Assembly: GCF_017922435.1 (NCBI RefSeq)
Contig: NZ_VDEZ01000005.1
Coordinates: 124,001-188,000, forward strand
Reading direction: 5' to 3'
Length of the DNA: 64,000 bases
Source of the DNA: Thalassospira sp. ER-Se-21-Dark
GTDB taxonomy: Bacteria > Pseudomonadota > Alphaproteobacteria > Rhodospirillales > Thalassospiraceae
The position numbers and the translations under genes were made by a program. This document shows positions 14,388 through 23,353 of this stretch, piece by piece. The notes under the pieces were generated by a model. It saw nothing but the letters and a program-made list of their open reading frames with translations, was not told where the DNA came from and searched no databases. Position 1 is the first letter of the stretch, and every line of letters begins with the position of its first letter.

Positions 14388-17300
14388 ATGCCAGAGGGGA
14401 AGGGGAACAATCGTTTGACGCTGCAACGCCATCACATTGTGCGTTCTCTGGTGGTTATCCTTGCCTATTTCGCAACGGGCTATGCCGGACTGCAACTTCC
14501 GTTCTTTGGCACAAGTGTCACCCTTGTCTGGCCGCCATCTGGCATCGCAATCGCCGCGATGGTGTTTTGGGGCTGGCGGTATTTCCCGGCAGTGTTCATC
14601 GGTGCCCTTCTGGTTAATCTGGCGACGTCGCCGTCGGTGCCAGCAGCCCTTATGATCGCGGCGGGCAATACCCTTTCCGCCGTGTTGCCCGCCCTTTTGA
14701 TCGTGCGCCTTGCCGGGAATTATCCGCTGGCGCAATTCCGCAGCATGCTGGTTTTCCTTGCGCTGGGCGCGGTATGTGGCCCGGCCGTCGCGGCCCTTTT
14801 CGGCAGCACCACACTCAGCATGGTTGTTATCGGCAACTTTGATCAGTTCGGCGAAATCTGGCAGGGCTGGTTCCTGGGCGATCTGGTCGGTGCGATTGTG
14901 GTCGGACCACTGACCTTGCGCCTGATGAACCGGCAGCCGGTATCGCGTTCGCTCCAACACTATGGCGAACTTGCCTTCATCGTCATCGCGGCCGTCGTTC
15001 TGGCCTCCGCCGTTCAGACAACGCCGCTGATCTCAGAGCCCGAATATCTGTTTATCTTTGTCTCCGTACCGCTGGTGATCTGGGGGGCGGTGCGCTATGG
15101 ACTGCTGGGCGCGGTTCTGATCAACGCCGTCATCGTTGCCGACATCATCGTCTTTGCCGCCCTTGGCAATAAAACCTTTGTCGGTGTGGGACTGAATACA
15201 GGCCTTCGCAACCTTTATGGCTATGTCATTGCCATTTCGGTCGGCACCCTGTTTCTGGCTGCGGGCATGGAACGGATTGCCGCGATCACGACACGAACCC
15301 TTGATGGGCGGCAATCCGAAGATGTCCATCGCTTGCGCAGGACGCTGTCGATCATCATTGGCGTGATCGGGTTTGGTGTCTCGGGGCTGGCATCCTGGTA
15401 CACCTATACCCAGCTTGTTGCCGCCGACCGGTCATCGACCGACCAGTATCGTCTGGCGTTTGAAGCGTCCCTTCGCGAAGAACTTGGCGGGGCCACCGAT
15501 GCGCTGGTTGCGGTCAGAACGCTGTTTGACGTGCATGGCAGCGTTTCGGCCAATACCTTTGATGCGATGATTGCCCCATGGGTCAATCGTCGGCCCGGTG
15601 TTGCCGCCCTTGAATGGGCGCCGCATGTTGAACGCCGGGCGCGCGGCCTGATTGAAGAAAACGCCGAGCTGCGCGGGGTGACCAATTTCGCCATTCGCAC
15701 CCTTGTCGATGGCGAACTGCAAACGTCAAGCGAACAGGATACCTATTATCCGGTCTTCTTTGTCTTCCCGCGGTCGGGGAATGAAAAAGTCATCGGCTTT
15801 GATATGATGAGCGAACCGTCGCGGCGACGTGCGCTTGAAACCGCCCTTCAGACCAGCAATGTCACCCTGACCGAGCCACTCGAACTGGTTCAGGCGAATT
15901 CGGCCGTCGTGACGTCGCTTGCGTTTCTGGCGGTTGAAAATCGTCGGGACCGCACCGGACCACCACTTGGTGTCGCCATCGGAGTGTTGCGTCTGACCGA
16001 CATGATCAGCCGGGCGGCACGTGTGGCGCGCATTCCGCTGAATTTTGAAATCCATCTTGCCGACCTCAAATCCAAGTCGGACAAAAAACTAATCTATTCC
16101 AACCGGTTATCCACCTACGCGATCGAGCACATTCGAGAAGAACTGGAAAAGCCGTTCAACCCGAATGTTTCGAACTTCACGTTTGGCTATCGCGACTGGA
16201 CGATTGTCCTGCATCCCTCGGAACGCGGCTTTGGCACGCTGCTTTATTGGCAACCATGGGCGATCTTCGTCTTTGGCAGCACGGTCAGCATTCTGCTTTT
16301 GATCTATCTGCGGTCGCTGAACCGCACCGAAAAATACATCGTCAATCTGGTCGAGACCCGGACCCGCGAACTTGAAGACGCCCGCGCATCTGCCGAAAAC
16401 GCCATGAACCAGGCCCAGCAGGCTGATCGCGCCAAATCGGAATTCATCGCCCATATGAGCCACGAGTTCCGCTCCCCGATGACATCCATTCTGGGGTATG
16501 CCCAGCTTGCCAGTGACAGTCTGGACAAAGATGCCAATACCGAAACGCTGCGCAGTTACCTGTCGACCATTCGCGGGGCCGGTCGCCACGTTCTGTCGCT
16601 GATTGGTGATATTCTTGATATTTCCAAGATCGAGGCCGGCAAGCTTGTGCTGGAAGAAAGCCCGTTTGACCTTCATCACATCTGCGAAGAAGTTGTTTCG
16701 ATGATGCTGGTCCCGGCACGCGCGCAGGAAAGCACGCTTGAGCTTGATATCGATCCGAAACTGCCGCGCCATATGATTGGCGATCCAGTGCGTCTAAAAC
16801 AGGTGCTGACCAACCTTGTTTCCAACGCCATCAAGTTTACCAAACAGGGCAAGGTTCTGGTTGTGGTGCAGGCACTCGACATCACCGAAGATGGTGTTTC
16901 ATTCCGCATTTCGGTGCGCGATGAGGGGATCGGCATTGCGCAAAACAAACTCGAAGCCATCTTTGATGCCTTCACCCAGGCCGATACCACCACGACCCGC
17001 CGTTATGGCGGCACCGGACTTGGCCTGACAATTTGCCAGCGCATGGTTCAGGCGATGGGCGGCCGGGTGCAGGTCGAAAGCGAGGAAGGCAAAGGCAGCC
17101 GCTTCTGGTTTGACCTGACACTGCCACGCAGCAGCGAAACCGACGTTGCGCAGCAGGAAGGACAAACCGCAAGCCCGGACGACGCCCGGTCTGAAAAGGC
17201 CGAGGCAGCTGATCCGGGCGCATGGAACCTGCTTTTGGTCGAGGACATCGAAATCAACCGCATCCTTGCCCAGAAATTGCTGGAAGCACAGGGGCATACG

Positions 17301-17633
17301 ATTACCACGGCTGCTGATGGGCAGATCGCACTTGATATTCTTGCCGGTGCCGATTTCGACGCTGTTCTGATGGATCTTCACATGCCGGTTCTTGATGGCA
17401 TCGAGGCCACCCGGCGTATCCGCGCCTTTGACGATCCGGTCAAGGCGACCATTCCGGTGCTTGCCCTGACCGCGGACATATCAAACGACAATCTCGAAAA
17501 CTTTCACGAGACCGGCTTTGATGCCTATTGCACCAAGCCGCTTGATATCGCGATGATTGACGCTGAACTGGCCCGCCTTATTCACCGCAAATTTGACGCC
17601 CGCCTGGCGCGAAATGAAACGCCAGCAACCTGA
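14388..17633 (+). CDS. Hybrid sensor histidine kinase, MASE1-CHASE-HisKA-HATPase-REC
   Basis: A 1081-residue membrane kinase. Residues about 20-310 are a MASE1-type region of eight or more spans (TLVWPPSGIAIA). Another span near 325 leads to an extracytoplasmic CHASE domain (about 345-560) and a span near 630. The coiled linker is followed by HisKA with His692 (HMSHEFRSP), an HATPase with N (NLVSNAIKF), DEGIGI and GGTGLGL boxes, and a C-terminal receiver with Asp996 (LMDLHMPVLDG) and Lys in CTKPL. No output domain is seen, so phosphate probably passes to an Hpt protein elsewhere. The annotated ATG lacks a strong ribosome site; a TTG nine codons later follows AAGGGGA. Confidence 0.9.
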   Translation: MPEGKGNNRLTLQRHHIVRSLVVILAYFATGYAGLQLPFFGTSVTLVWPPSGIAIAAMVFWGWRYFPAVFIGALLVNLATSPSVPAALMIAAGNTLSAVLPALLIVRLAGNYPLAQFRSMLVFLALGAVCGPAVAALFGSTTLSMVVIGNFDQFGEIWQGWFLGDLVGAIVVGPLTLRLMNRQPVSRSLQHYGELAFIVIAAVVLASAVQTTPLISEPEYLFIFVSVPLVIWGAVRYGLLGAVLINAVIVADIIVFAALGNKTFVGVGLNTGLRNLYGYVIAISVGTLFLAAGMERIAAITTRTLDGRQSEDVHRLRRTLSIIIGVIGFGVSGLASWYTYTQLVAADRSSTDQYRLAFEASLREELGGATDALVAVRTLFDVHGSVSANTFDAMIAPWVNRRPGVAALEWAPHVERRARGLIEENAELRGVTNFAIRTLVDGELQTSSEQDTYYPVFFVFPRSGNEKVIGFDMMSEPSRRRALETALQTSNVTLTEPLELVQANSAVVTSLAFLAVENRRDRTGPPLGVAIGVLRLTDMISRAARVARIPLNFEIHLADLKSKSDKKLIYSNRLSTYAIEHIREELEKPFNPNVSNFTFGYRDWTIVLHPSERGFGTLLYWQPWAIFVFGSTVSILLLIYLRSLNRTEKYIVNLVETRTRELEDARASAENAMNQAQQADRAKSEFIAHMSHEFRSPMTSILGYAQLASDSLDKDANTETLRSYLSTIRGAGRHVLSLIGDILDISKIEAGKLVLEESPFDLHHICEEVVSMMLVPARAQESTLELDIDPKLPRHMIGDPVRLKQVLTNLVSNAIKFTKQGKVLVVVQALDITEDGVSFRISVRDEGIGIAQNKLEAIFDAFTQADTTTTRRYGGTGLGLTICQRMVQAMGGRVQVESEEGKGSRFWFDLTLPRSSETDVAQQEGQTASPDDARSEKAEAADPGAWNLLLVEDIEINRILAQKLLEAQGHTITTAADGQIALDILAGADFDAVLMDLHMPVLDGIEATRRIRAFDDPVKATIPVLALTADISNDNLENFHETGFDAYCTKPLDIAMIDAELARLIHRKFDARLARNETPAT

Positions 17634-17645
17634 TGCGCGGGCTGC

Positions 17646-18455
17646 CTAACGGCTGATACCGGTCATGGATTTAAGTTCTTCGGCGACATTGGGCCCGGCA
17701 GTCAGGATCGGTGCGCCTTTTTCAAGCGCATCGGGGGCGCGCAGATAATCATTGGCCCAACCGCCCGCTTCCTGCATCAACAGGATCCCGGCCAGACAAT
17801 CCCACGGATTGATATGCGGTTCGTAATAGCCGATCATCCGCCCGGCCGCGGCATAGGCCATCGAAAGTGCGCCTGATCCGTTCCGCATAAAGATGCCCTT
17901 GCGATCCAGCAAGTCCTTGATAAACGGCATAATCGCGTCACTTGTCGTGCGATGTGACATGCCAAGCCCCATCACGCCATCGCCCACGGTTTTGGCCTCA
18001 CTGGCCTTGATCGGCTCGCCATTGGCAAACGCACCCTGACCGCGACGGGCACTGAACAATTCCTTGCCGCACGGCTGATAGATCAGGGCGATCTCGATCT
18101 TCCCCTTGACGACAAGGGCGATGGAAATGCACCAGCTTGGCATCTGATTGACAAAGCACGCCGTGCCATCAATCGGGTCAATCACCCACAGGCAATCATT
18201 GTCGCCCTTCTCGATGCCCATTTCCTCACCCAGAAAGCCGTCCTCGGGAAAGGTGTCGGCGATCTGATCACGAATGATCGCTTCGACATTCTTGTCGGCG
18301 ATACTGACCATATCGAGCGGGTTTTCCTTGGCCTCGACCTCGAGATCGCCGGCACTGCCGTCGAAATATTCCATCGCGCGTTTTCCGGCAGTGCGGATGA
18401 CGTCACGGGCATGTTCGAACCGCGCGTCGAGATCAAGTTTGACGTCATCACCCAT
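17646..18455 (-). CDS. Inositol monophosphatase-family phosphatase
   Basis: A 269-residue protein with the metal-dependent phosphatase signature: GEEMG (Glu77/78), DPIDGT (Asp93, Asp96, Gly97, Thr98) and a late WDCLAG. The family removes phosphate from inositol phosphate, histidinol phosphate or 3'-phosphonucleotides; the substrate cannot be chosen from sequence. Length is normal. AAAGGA precedes the ATG. It is convergent with the hybrid kinase (12-base gap) and divergent from the aminotransferase, sharing an upstream region of 186 bases. Confidence 0.85.
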   Translation of the reverse strand: MGDDVKLDLDARFEHARDVIRTAGKRAMEYFDGSAGDLEVEAKENPLDMVSIADKNVEAIIRDQIADTFPEDGFLGEEMGIEKGDNDCLWVIDPIDGTACFVNQMPSWCISIALVVKGKIEIALIYQPCGKELFSARRGQGAFANGEPIKASEAKTVGDGVMGLGMSHRTTSDAIMPFIKDLLDRKGIFMRNGSGALSMAYAAAGRMIGYYEPHINPWDCLAGILLMQEAGGWANDYLRAPDALEKGAPILTAGPNVAEELKSMTGISR

Positions 18456-18574
18456 CCTGTTTTCCTTTCAAAGCGGAAAGCGTCTCAAAATCAACTATCT
18501 ATAGAAAAACCTATCGCATAACTGCTTGCAAGGTTTCATGACATTTCAAAGGCACTAAAGCGGTGATGTTTTCT

Positions 18575-18604
18575 TTGACCATTTGATTGCAAAAATCCTA
18601 TGCT
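18575..18604 (+). promoter_or_regulatory. Sigma70-like promoter of the aminotransferase gene
   Basis: TTGACC (18575-18580), 18 bases, TATGCT (18599-18604). The predicted start lies about 30 bases before the ATG. Confidence 0.5.
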
Positions 18605-18641
18605 AGGCAGCGCTAATGAACCGCCCCACAGGAGTACAAAA

Positions 18642-19517
18642 ATGGGTCACGCCGCCACCGATAGCACTGTCACAAACTGGACCTGGTATCAGGGCCAATG
18701 GCACGAAGGGAACCCCAACATCATTGGCCCACAAACCCATGGTTTCTGGATGGCCTCGACCGTGTTTGATGGTGCACGCCGCATGAATGGCAAAATGCCG
18801 GACCTCTATCCGCATTGTGCGCGTGTGATCCGCTCGGCCGAACTGATGGGCCTGAAACCGACGATCACCACCGAGGAAATCGTCGCACTGGTCAAGGAAG
18901 GCGTTCAAAAGTTCGACCCGGAACTCGCCCTTTACATCAAACCGCTGGTGTTTGGTGGCGAAGGCTTTATCGCACCTACGCCCGAAAGTGCGCAGTTCGT
19001 GCTGTGCATTTCCGTCAGTGAAATGCCAGAAGCCATCCAGACCGGCTTTAGTGCCCGCAAATCAAGCTTCCGCCGCCCGTCGCCGGAAAGCGCGCCGACC
19101 GAGGCCAAGGCATCCTGCCTGTATCCCAATGTTGGACGCGCAGTGACCGAGGCCACCAGTTCGGGCTTTGACACCGGCGTGATGCTCGATCCGATTGGCA
19201 ATGTGGCCGAGTTTTCCTATGCCAACCTGTTCTTTGCCAAGGACGGCACGGTCTTTACCCCGGCGATCAATGGCACGTTTCTGAATGGTCTGACCCGTCA
19301 GCGCGTGATCAAGCTTCTGCGTGAGGACGGCGTTGATGTGGTGGAGAAGACCTGCAAATACGAAGAACTCGAAACCGCTGACGAGATCTTTGGCACCGGC
19401 AACTATTACAAGGTCGCCCCGTGCGTCAAACTGGATGACCGCAACCTGCAGCCCGGCCCGATCACGCGGCGTGCGCAGGACCTTTACACGGCCTTTGTTG
19501 CGGCCAGCGAAGACTGA
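18642..19517 (+). CDS. Class IV aminotransferase, branched-chain type
   Basis: A 291-residue fold-type IV PLP enzyme. Lys156 (TEAKASCLYPN) is the likely PLP lysine. The phrases HGFWMASTVFDGARR, YIKPLVF and GNVAEFSYANLFFAKDG, and the TRQRVI helix, match the branched-chain and related D-amino acid/(R)-amine transaminases. It probably moves an amino group between branched-chain amino acids and 2-oxoglutarate, although substrate range within the class is hard to read. The ATG at 18642 follows CAGGAG by 6 bases, so earlier in-frame codons are unlikely. A strong terminator follows. Confidence 0.85.
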   Translation: MGHAATDSTVTNWTWYQGQWHEGNPNIIGPQTHGFWMASTVFDGARRMNGKMPDLYPHCARVIRSAELMGLKPTITTEEIVALVKEGVQKFDPELALYIKPLVFGGEGFIAPTPESAQFVLCISVSEMPEAIQTGFSARKSSFRRPSPESAPTEAKASCLYPNVGRAVTEATSSGFDTGVMLDPIGNVAEFSYANLFFAKDGTVFTPAINGTFLNGLTRQRVIKLLREDGVDVVEKTCKYEELETADEIFGTGNYYKVAPCVKLDDRNLQPGPITRRAQDLYTAFVAASED

Positions 19518-19552
19518 GCGCAGTTAGCAGTTAGCACATGATCGACAGACAA

Positions 19553-19580
19553 ACGGCCCGAATATCCGGGCCGTTTTTTT
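19553..19580 (+). terminator. Intrinsic terminator of the aminotransferase gene
   Basis: ACGGCCCG-AATATC-CGGGCCGT followed by TTTTTT. Confidence 0.9.
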
Positions 19581-19622
19581 GTTCTGTCAGAACGCTTTCT
19601 TACTGCGCCAAGGCTCTGGTTC

Positions 19623-20210
19623 TTACTGCGCCAAGGCTCGGGGCGCGCTATTGCCCGCCACATACGGATATTGCGCAAAGATCGACGCCACGGCAGCCCG
19701 CACCGTTTCATTGGGGGCCTCGCGAAGCGAACTGGTCACCCGCGAAACAGCTGTGCCTTCCCAGACCATCTGACGGGTCTGGCGGTCAACCAGATCAATG
19801 CTCAGCGTGCCTTCGGTATAGCTATCGACATATCCCGGTTCGACATAGCCCGGCCAACCAACATACATGCCGCTGCGATAGCCATAATAGCCGCCCATAT
19901 AGACCGGCGGTGAGGAGCGTGTCTTTTTCTCGGTCTTGAGATGGAAATTGATCAAAAGGTCCGGGTTATGGATATCAAGCTGATATCCGCGCGACACCAT
20001 TGCGGTGTTGATCGCATCCTCGATCCGCTGACCCGACAGGGTCTGATATTGCGCCTCGGCATTCTTGCCGGCCCCTTCGACAAAGGCGAATGTCTGATAC
20101 TGTCCGAAATCGGCCGCCGGATCGGCATCGGTATAGATGCGCGGACCTGTGGCACAGGCCGCCAGGACCGTTGCCATCATCGCCACCAGCACAAGTTTCA
20201 TCTTCGTCAT
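19623..20210 (-). CDS. DUF4136-family lipoprotein
   Basis: A 195-residue protein. A lipoprotein signal with lipobox ends at Cys (VLAACATGPR). The mature part has YTDADPAADFGQYQTFAFVEG, NPDLLINFHLKTE, a glycine/tyrosine-rich stretch and LSIDLVDRQTRQMVWEGTAVSRV, the pattern of DUF4136 envelope lipoproteins of unknown role. The ATG at 20210 is preceded by AAAGGA; upstream in-frame codons would bury the signal peptide. It is convergent with the aminotransferase terminator. Confidence 0.85.
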   Translation of the reverse strand: MTKMKLVLVAMMATVLAACATGPRIYTDADPAADFGQYQTFAFVEGAGKNAEAQYQTLSGQRIEDAINTAMVSRGYQLDIHNPDLLINFHLKTEKKTRSSPPVYMGGYYGYRSGMYVGWPGYVEPGYVDSYTEGTLSIDLVDRQTRQMVWEGTAVSRVTSSLREAPNETVRAAVASIFAQYPYVAGNSAPRALAQ

Positions 20211-20346
20211 TGCCCGTGTCCTTTGGTTTGAAATGTTTGTCGGACCAAGTGCGACACGCATCGGGTAAATGCGCCAAACCCCTAATGCATCATCAGAAAA
20301 TGCGTAAATAATGGCAATCAACTTTTAGGAGAAAAACAATCGGGGC

Positions 20347-20931
20347 TCAGCCAATCAGATCTTTGGCCAGTGCGCGCAATTCACTGATTTCATCATCAAG
20401 GATGGCCCGATCCCCCATGCTATGGGCCAGAATAATAGCACCCTGCCACCGCAGGATGATCTGACGACCGGTCTTTGCGGCTGTTTTGCGATCTACCCCG
20501 CCTTCTTCAAGCTGACTGGCAACCCAGTTGATCAGGGCATCAAACACCGCCCGCCCGGTTTTGCGCGACGGGGTGAAATCTTCATCGCCGGGCAAATCAA
20601 GCATCAGCCTTGCCAACGGGCAACCGTGACTGACACGCCTAGGGGTCATGGCATCAAGATAATCAAAGAACTTCGCCAAACGGTCCGCCACCGAACGCGA
20701 CGTGGAAAGACTTTCAAGAAGCGGAACAAACTCCCCTTCCATGGTTTCCAGTGCCGCCAGGGCAAGGTCGTGCTTCTTGGGAAAGCGGTAAAACACGCCA
20801 CCGGCGGGTAATCCGGCCTCGGTCGCGACCGCCTGAATGGTGGCGGCGTGATAGCCATCGCGCCAGATCACATTCATCGCCGCACGGGCAAGCTTTTGAC
20901 GCTTTTGCTCGGAACTCAGCTTGGTGGCCAT
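20347..20931 (-). CDS. TetR-family transcriptional regulator
   Basis: A 194-residue protein with an N-terminal TetR helix-turn-helix (AATIQAVATEAGLPAGGVFYRFPKKHDLALAAL) and a helical ligand domain with a Cys in VSHGCPLARLMLDLPG, a phrase shared with the AcuR/YxaF-like TetR group. A 26-bp near-palindrome lies 15 bases upstream of the start and is a likely self-operator. The next gene upstream, on the other strand, encodes a polytopic membrane protein at 21140, which may be the target. Confidence 0.85.
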   Translation of the reverse strand: MATKLSSEQKRQKLARAAMNVIWRDGYHAATIQAVATEAGLPAGGVFYRFPKKHDLALAALETMEGEFVPLLESLSTSRSVADRLAKFFDYLDAMTPRRVSHGCPLARLMLDLPGDEDFTPSRKTGRAVFDALINWVASQLEEGGVDRKTAAKTGRQIILRWQGAIILAHSMGDRAILDDEISELRALAKDLIG

Positions 20932-20945
20932 GGATACCTCAACAC

Positions 20946-20971
20946 ATATAAGTCAGTTCACTAACTTATAT
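20946..20971. promoter_or_regulatory. TetR-type operator dyad
   Basis: ATATAAGT and ACTTATAT arms flank a 10-base centre, with inner AGT/ACT also paired (form AAGTnAGTnnACTnACTT). The size and AT-rich arms fit TetR dimers. It lies between divergent tetR and the 21140 gene. Confidence 0.6.
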
Positions 20972-21139
20972 CTTAAACCTTATGTTCCTGTTAACTGCCC
21001 GGTTTAGGTGCCCTTTGGATGCCTTAGTCCGCATTTAGGCATACTGAGAAATTTGAAAGCATTGCACAGGGCGTGTATCACTGACCCATCGGACACACGC
21101 CAAAACGGCACAAGAGCAACAACACACTCCGGAGCCACC

Positions 21140-22195
21140 GTGAAAAACAATCAATTCACCCTTGCCGATATCCGAAATGCGGTATCGGCCGGCGTGCTCA
21201 GCGAAGAGGCCTTTGCACGGCTTGAAGGCTACCTTGCTAAACAATCGCAAGAGTCGCCTGAAACAGAAAAATTCACGCTGTTTCGCGGCATGAATGACAT
21301 CTTCATTGCCCTTGGCATATGCGCATTGACCATCGGCTGGTTCGTTCTGTGGGGCCTGCTGGCCAATGGGCCGGCATTCTGGATCGCGCCACCGCTTGCC
21401 ATGATCGCCTATGTCGCATTGGCGGAATATATTGCAGGCAAGCTTAAGGCATCCCTGCCCTCGATCGCGATCATGGCGGCCCTTGGTGCAACGCTGATGA
21501 TCTATGCGGTGGCGATTTACATGTCGCTTGCCGGACCTGCCGGGCAGTTGTCCGATCTTGATACGGTGATTGATTTCGGGCAGCGGTCGATGAATGTGCT
21601 GGTGTTTGTCGCCATCATCGGCTTTGCCTTCCAGCTGGGCTTCTTCCTGCGTTATCGCCTACCGGTATCCTTTGCACTGATTGCCGCAGGGCTCGTTGGC
21701 GTTTTCTGGTCTGCCTTGATGGCGACCTTCGGCCCGGCGGCAGAGCCCTATATCCCCTATTTGATAACGGCGACGGGCATATTGTTGCTGGCCCTTGCGA
21801 TCTTTATCGACAGCCGCGATCCCAAACGGATCAATGGTTGGGCGGAATGTGCGTTCTGGCTGTATGTCTTTGGCGCACCGCTAACCATCCATTCGATTGC
21901 TGCAACGTTTGAGGCCGCCGCCCTTGCGATGATCCCGGTGATCATCATTGCCATGGTGCTGTCCCTGATCCTGGATCGCCGATCCCCGATCATCAGTGGC
22001 CTGATCTATGTCGGTTATCTGTTGCAATCCGGGTTCGAGGGCGCGGCGATTGATCCCTCCATGACCATCGTTCTGGTCTGCTTCATCGTTGGCGGGCTGG
22101 TGATGGCGTTTGGTGTGGGTTGGCAACGTGCGCGTCATGTGCTTCTGGCACCGTTTGAAGATCATCCGTTGCGGCGTTACCTGCCGCCAAGCTGA
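21140..22195 (+). CDS. Polytopic membrane protein (DUF2157/DUF4401-like)
   Basis: A 351-residue protein from GTG 21140, chosen for GGAG 5 bases upstream. A soluble N-terminus of about 50 residues (FTLADIRNAVSAGVLSEEAFARLEGYL) looks like the short helical head of DUF2157-type proteins. It is followed by about ten hydrophobic spans from residue 55 to the end. No catalytic motif was seen, and function is unknown. It is divergent from tetR, whose operator lies about 170 bases upstream. Confidence 0.7.
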   Translation: MKNNQFTLADIRNAVSAGVLSEEAFARLEGYLAKQSQESPETEKFTLFRGMNDIFIALGICALTIGWFVLWGLLANGPAFWIAPPLAMIAYVALAEYIAGKLKASLPSIAIMAALGATLMIYAVAIYMSLAGPAGQLSDLDTVIDFGQRSMNVLVFVAIIGFAFQLGFFLRYRLPVSFALIAAGLVGVFWSALMATFGPAAEPYIPYLITATGILLLALAIFIDSRDPKRINGWAECAFWLYVFGAPLTIHSIAATFEAAALAMIPVIIIAMVLSLILDRRSPIISGLIYVGYLLQSGFEGAAIDPSMTIVLVCFIVGGLVMAFGVGWQRARHVLLAPFEDHPLRRYLPPS

Positions 22196-22197
22196 TT

Positions 22198-22221
22198 TAG
22201 GCTCAGGACCTATTAATTTGA
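22198..22221 (+). repeat. Solo end of the 34628 repeat element
   Basis: A 24-base segment (starts TAGGCTCAGGACC, ends TTAATTTGA) is identical to the left end of the element at 34628. No second end was found nearby. It starts 2 bases after a stop codon and runs into a terminator. Confidence 0.7.
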
Positions 22222-22257
22222 GGCCAGCACACATTCATGCTGGCCTCATTCGTTTTT
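22220..22257 (+). terminator. Intrinsic terminator of the membrane protein gene
   Basis: GAGGCCAGCA-CACATTCA-TGCTGGCCTC followed by ATTCGTTTTTA. The opposite strand may serve the convergent proline dehydrogenase gene. Confidence 0.75.
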
Positions 22258-22258
22258 A

Positions 22259-23215
22259 TTATCGGTTAAGTCCCGACTTCATCAAAAGCGACAGGTTGCG
22301 CGGGTTCTCCCCCACCCGGCGCCAGGCGTAGGCCCACCAGTCCTTGCCAAACGGCGCATAGAGCCGCAGGCGATACCCCGCCGCAACCAGTTCACGTTGC
22401 AACGGCTGATTGACCCCATACAGCATCTCGAACTCGAACTGATCGCGCGCCCAGCCATTGTCATCGGCAAGCGTCGCGATCTTGAGCACCAAGTCGCGGT
22501 GATGACTGCCAAAGATCGGGAAAAACCCGCTTTGCTTGGCAGCATCTGACAACATCAGCCCGGCGAGTGCGAGATAATTGGCATCAATCTGATCACGTTC
22601 GGTAAAGGATACGCTTGCCGGTGGGGCCATTGCCCCCTTGACCAGACGCACCATTGCCCCGCGTGCAATCATGTTGTTCAGATCAGATTCCGTCCGGTGC
22701 AAACGGGCTTGCAGGGTTTGGGCAACCGGCACGCCGGCGGTCGCCAACCGATGATGCAGCGCCAGCGTATCATCGACCATGTCAAAATCTTCCATATCGA
22801 TCATAAGCCGGACGGTCTGCGATGAGTTTGCCTGTGCTGCAATATCGCGGATCTGATTGGCGATCTCGTCGACATGTTTGGTCAGGACCGCTTCACCCTG
22901 CATGTAGCCCAGCTGCGACGGATCAATCGACACATGCACATCCAGTCCAGACATATCGAGGCTTGGCATCACAAAACCAAGCTGATCGACCGTTTCGCGG
23001 ACCTGGGTGATGTCTTCGACATATTCACCAAGATAAAAGCTTGAAATCCGGATACCTTGTGCCGCCAGCGCATTTGCCCGCGACACATGCCCAATGCCAT
23101 CGTTCGCACTGACAAACCGTGCGGCCAGTCCGGTCTTGCGTCCAATCGCCTCGCCAAGGGTACGAAGCGGCTTGGAACACGCAACCGCGATCATTGATTT
23201 CTGCCAAAATCCCAT
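22259..23215 (-). CDS. Proline dehydrogenase family protein
   Basis: A 318-residue FAD-binding TIM-barrel protein of the monofunctional proline dehydrogenase type, well short of bifunctional PutA. Seen are FYLGEYVED, a VRLMIDMEDFDMVDDTL strand, RLVKGAM (Arg/Lys of the flavin pocket), FGSHHRDLV, and the late LYGVNQPLQRELVAAGYRLRLYAPFG with WWAYAWRRVGENPRN, where paired arginines bind the proline carboxylate. It would convert proline to pyrroline-5-carboxylate. The ATG at 23215 has AAGGA upstream; a longer frame to 23335 crosses the lysyl-tRNA synthetase terminator. Confidence 0.85.
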   Translation of the reverse strand: MGFWQKSMIAVACSKPLRTLGEAIGRKTGLAARFVSANDGIGHVSRANALAAQGIRISSFYLGEYVEDITQVRETVDQLGFVMPSLDMSGLDVHVSIDPSQLGYMQGEAVLTKHVDEIANQIRDIAAQANSSQTVRLMIDMEDFDMVDDTLALHHRLATAGVPVAQTLQARLHRTESDLNNMIARGAMVRLVKGAMAPPASVSFTERDQIDANYLALAGLMLSDAAKQSGFFPIFGSHHRDLVLKIATLADDNGWARDQFEFEMLYGVNQPLQRELVAAGYRLRLYAPFGKDWWAYAWRRVGENPRNLSLLMKSGLNR

Positions 23216-23302
23216 ATCATTCAATTCCTTGCTGGTGACGCAGAGCACCGCCATAGCCGGTCTGACTGGAAAATTATTGAATGATATGACCCAAAAAGCA
23301 AA

Positions 23303-23330
23303 ACGGCCCGCCGTTTGGCGAGCCGTCTTT
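23303..23330 (-). terminator. Intrinsic terminator after lysyl-tRNA synthetase
   Basis: ACGGCTCGCC and GGCGGGCCGT arms around AAAC on the minus strand, followed by TTTGCTTTTT; the plus strand also has TCTTTT. It lies upstream of proline dehydrogenase. Confidence 0.75.
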
Positions 23331-23353
23331 TGCATTTATCTGATCGCGCCGTC

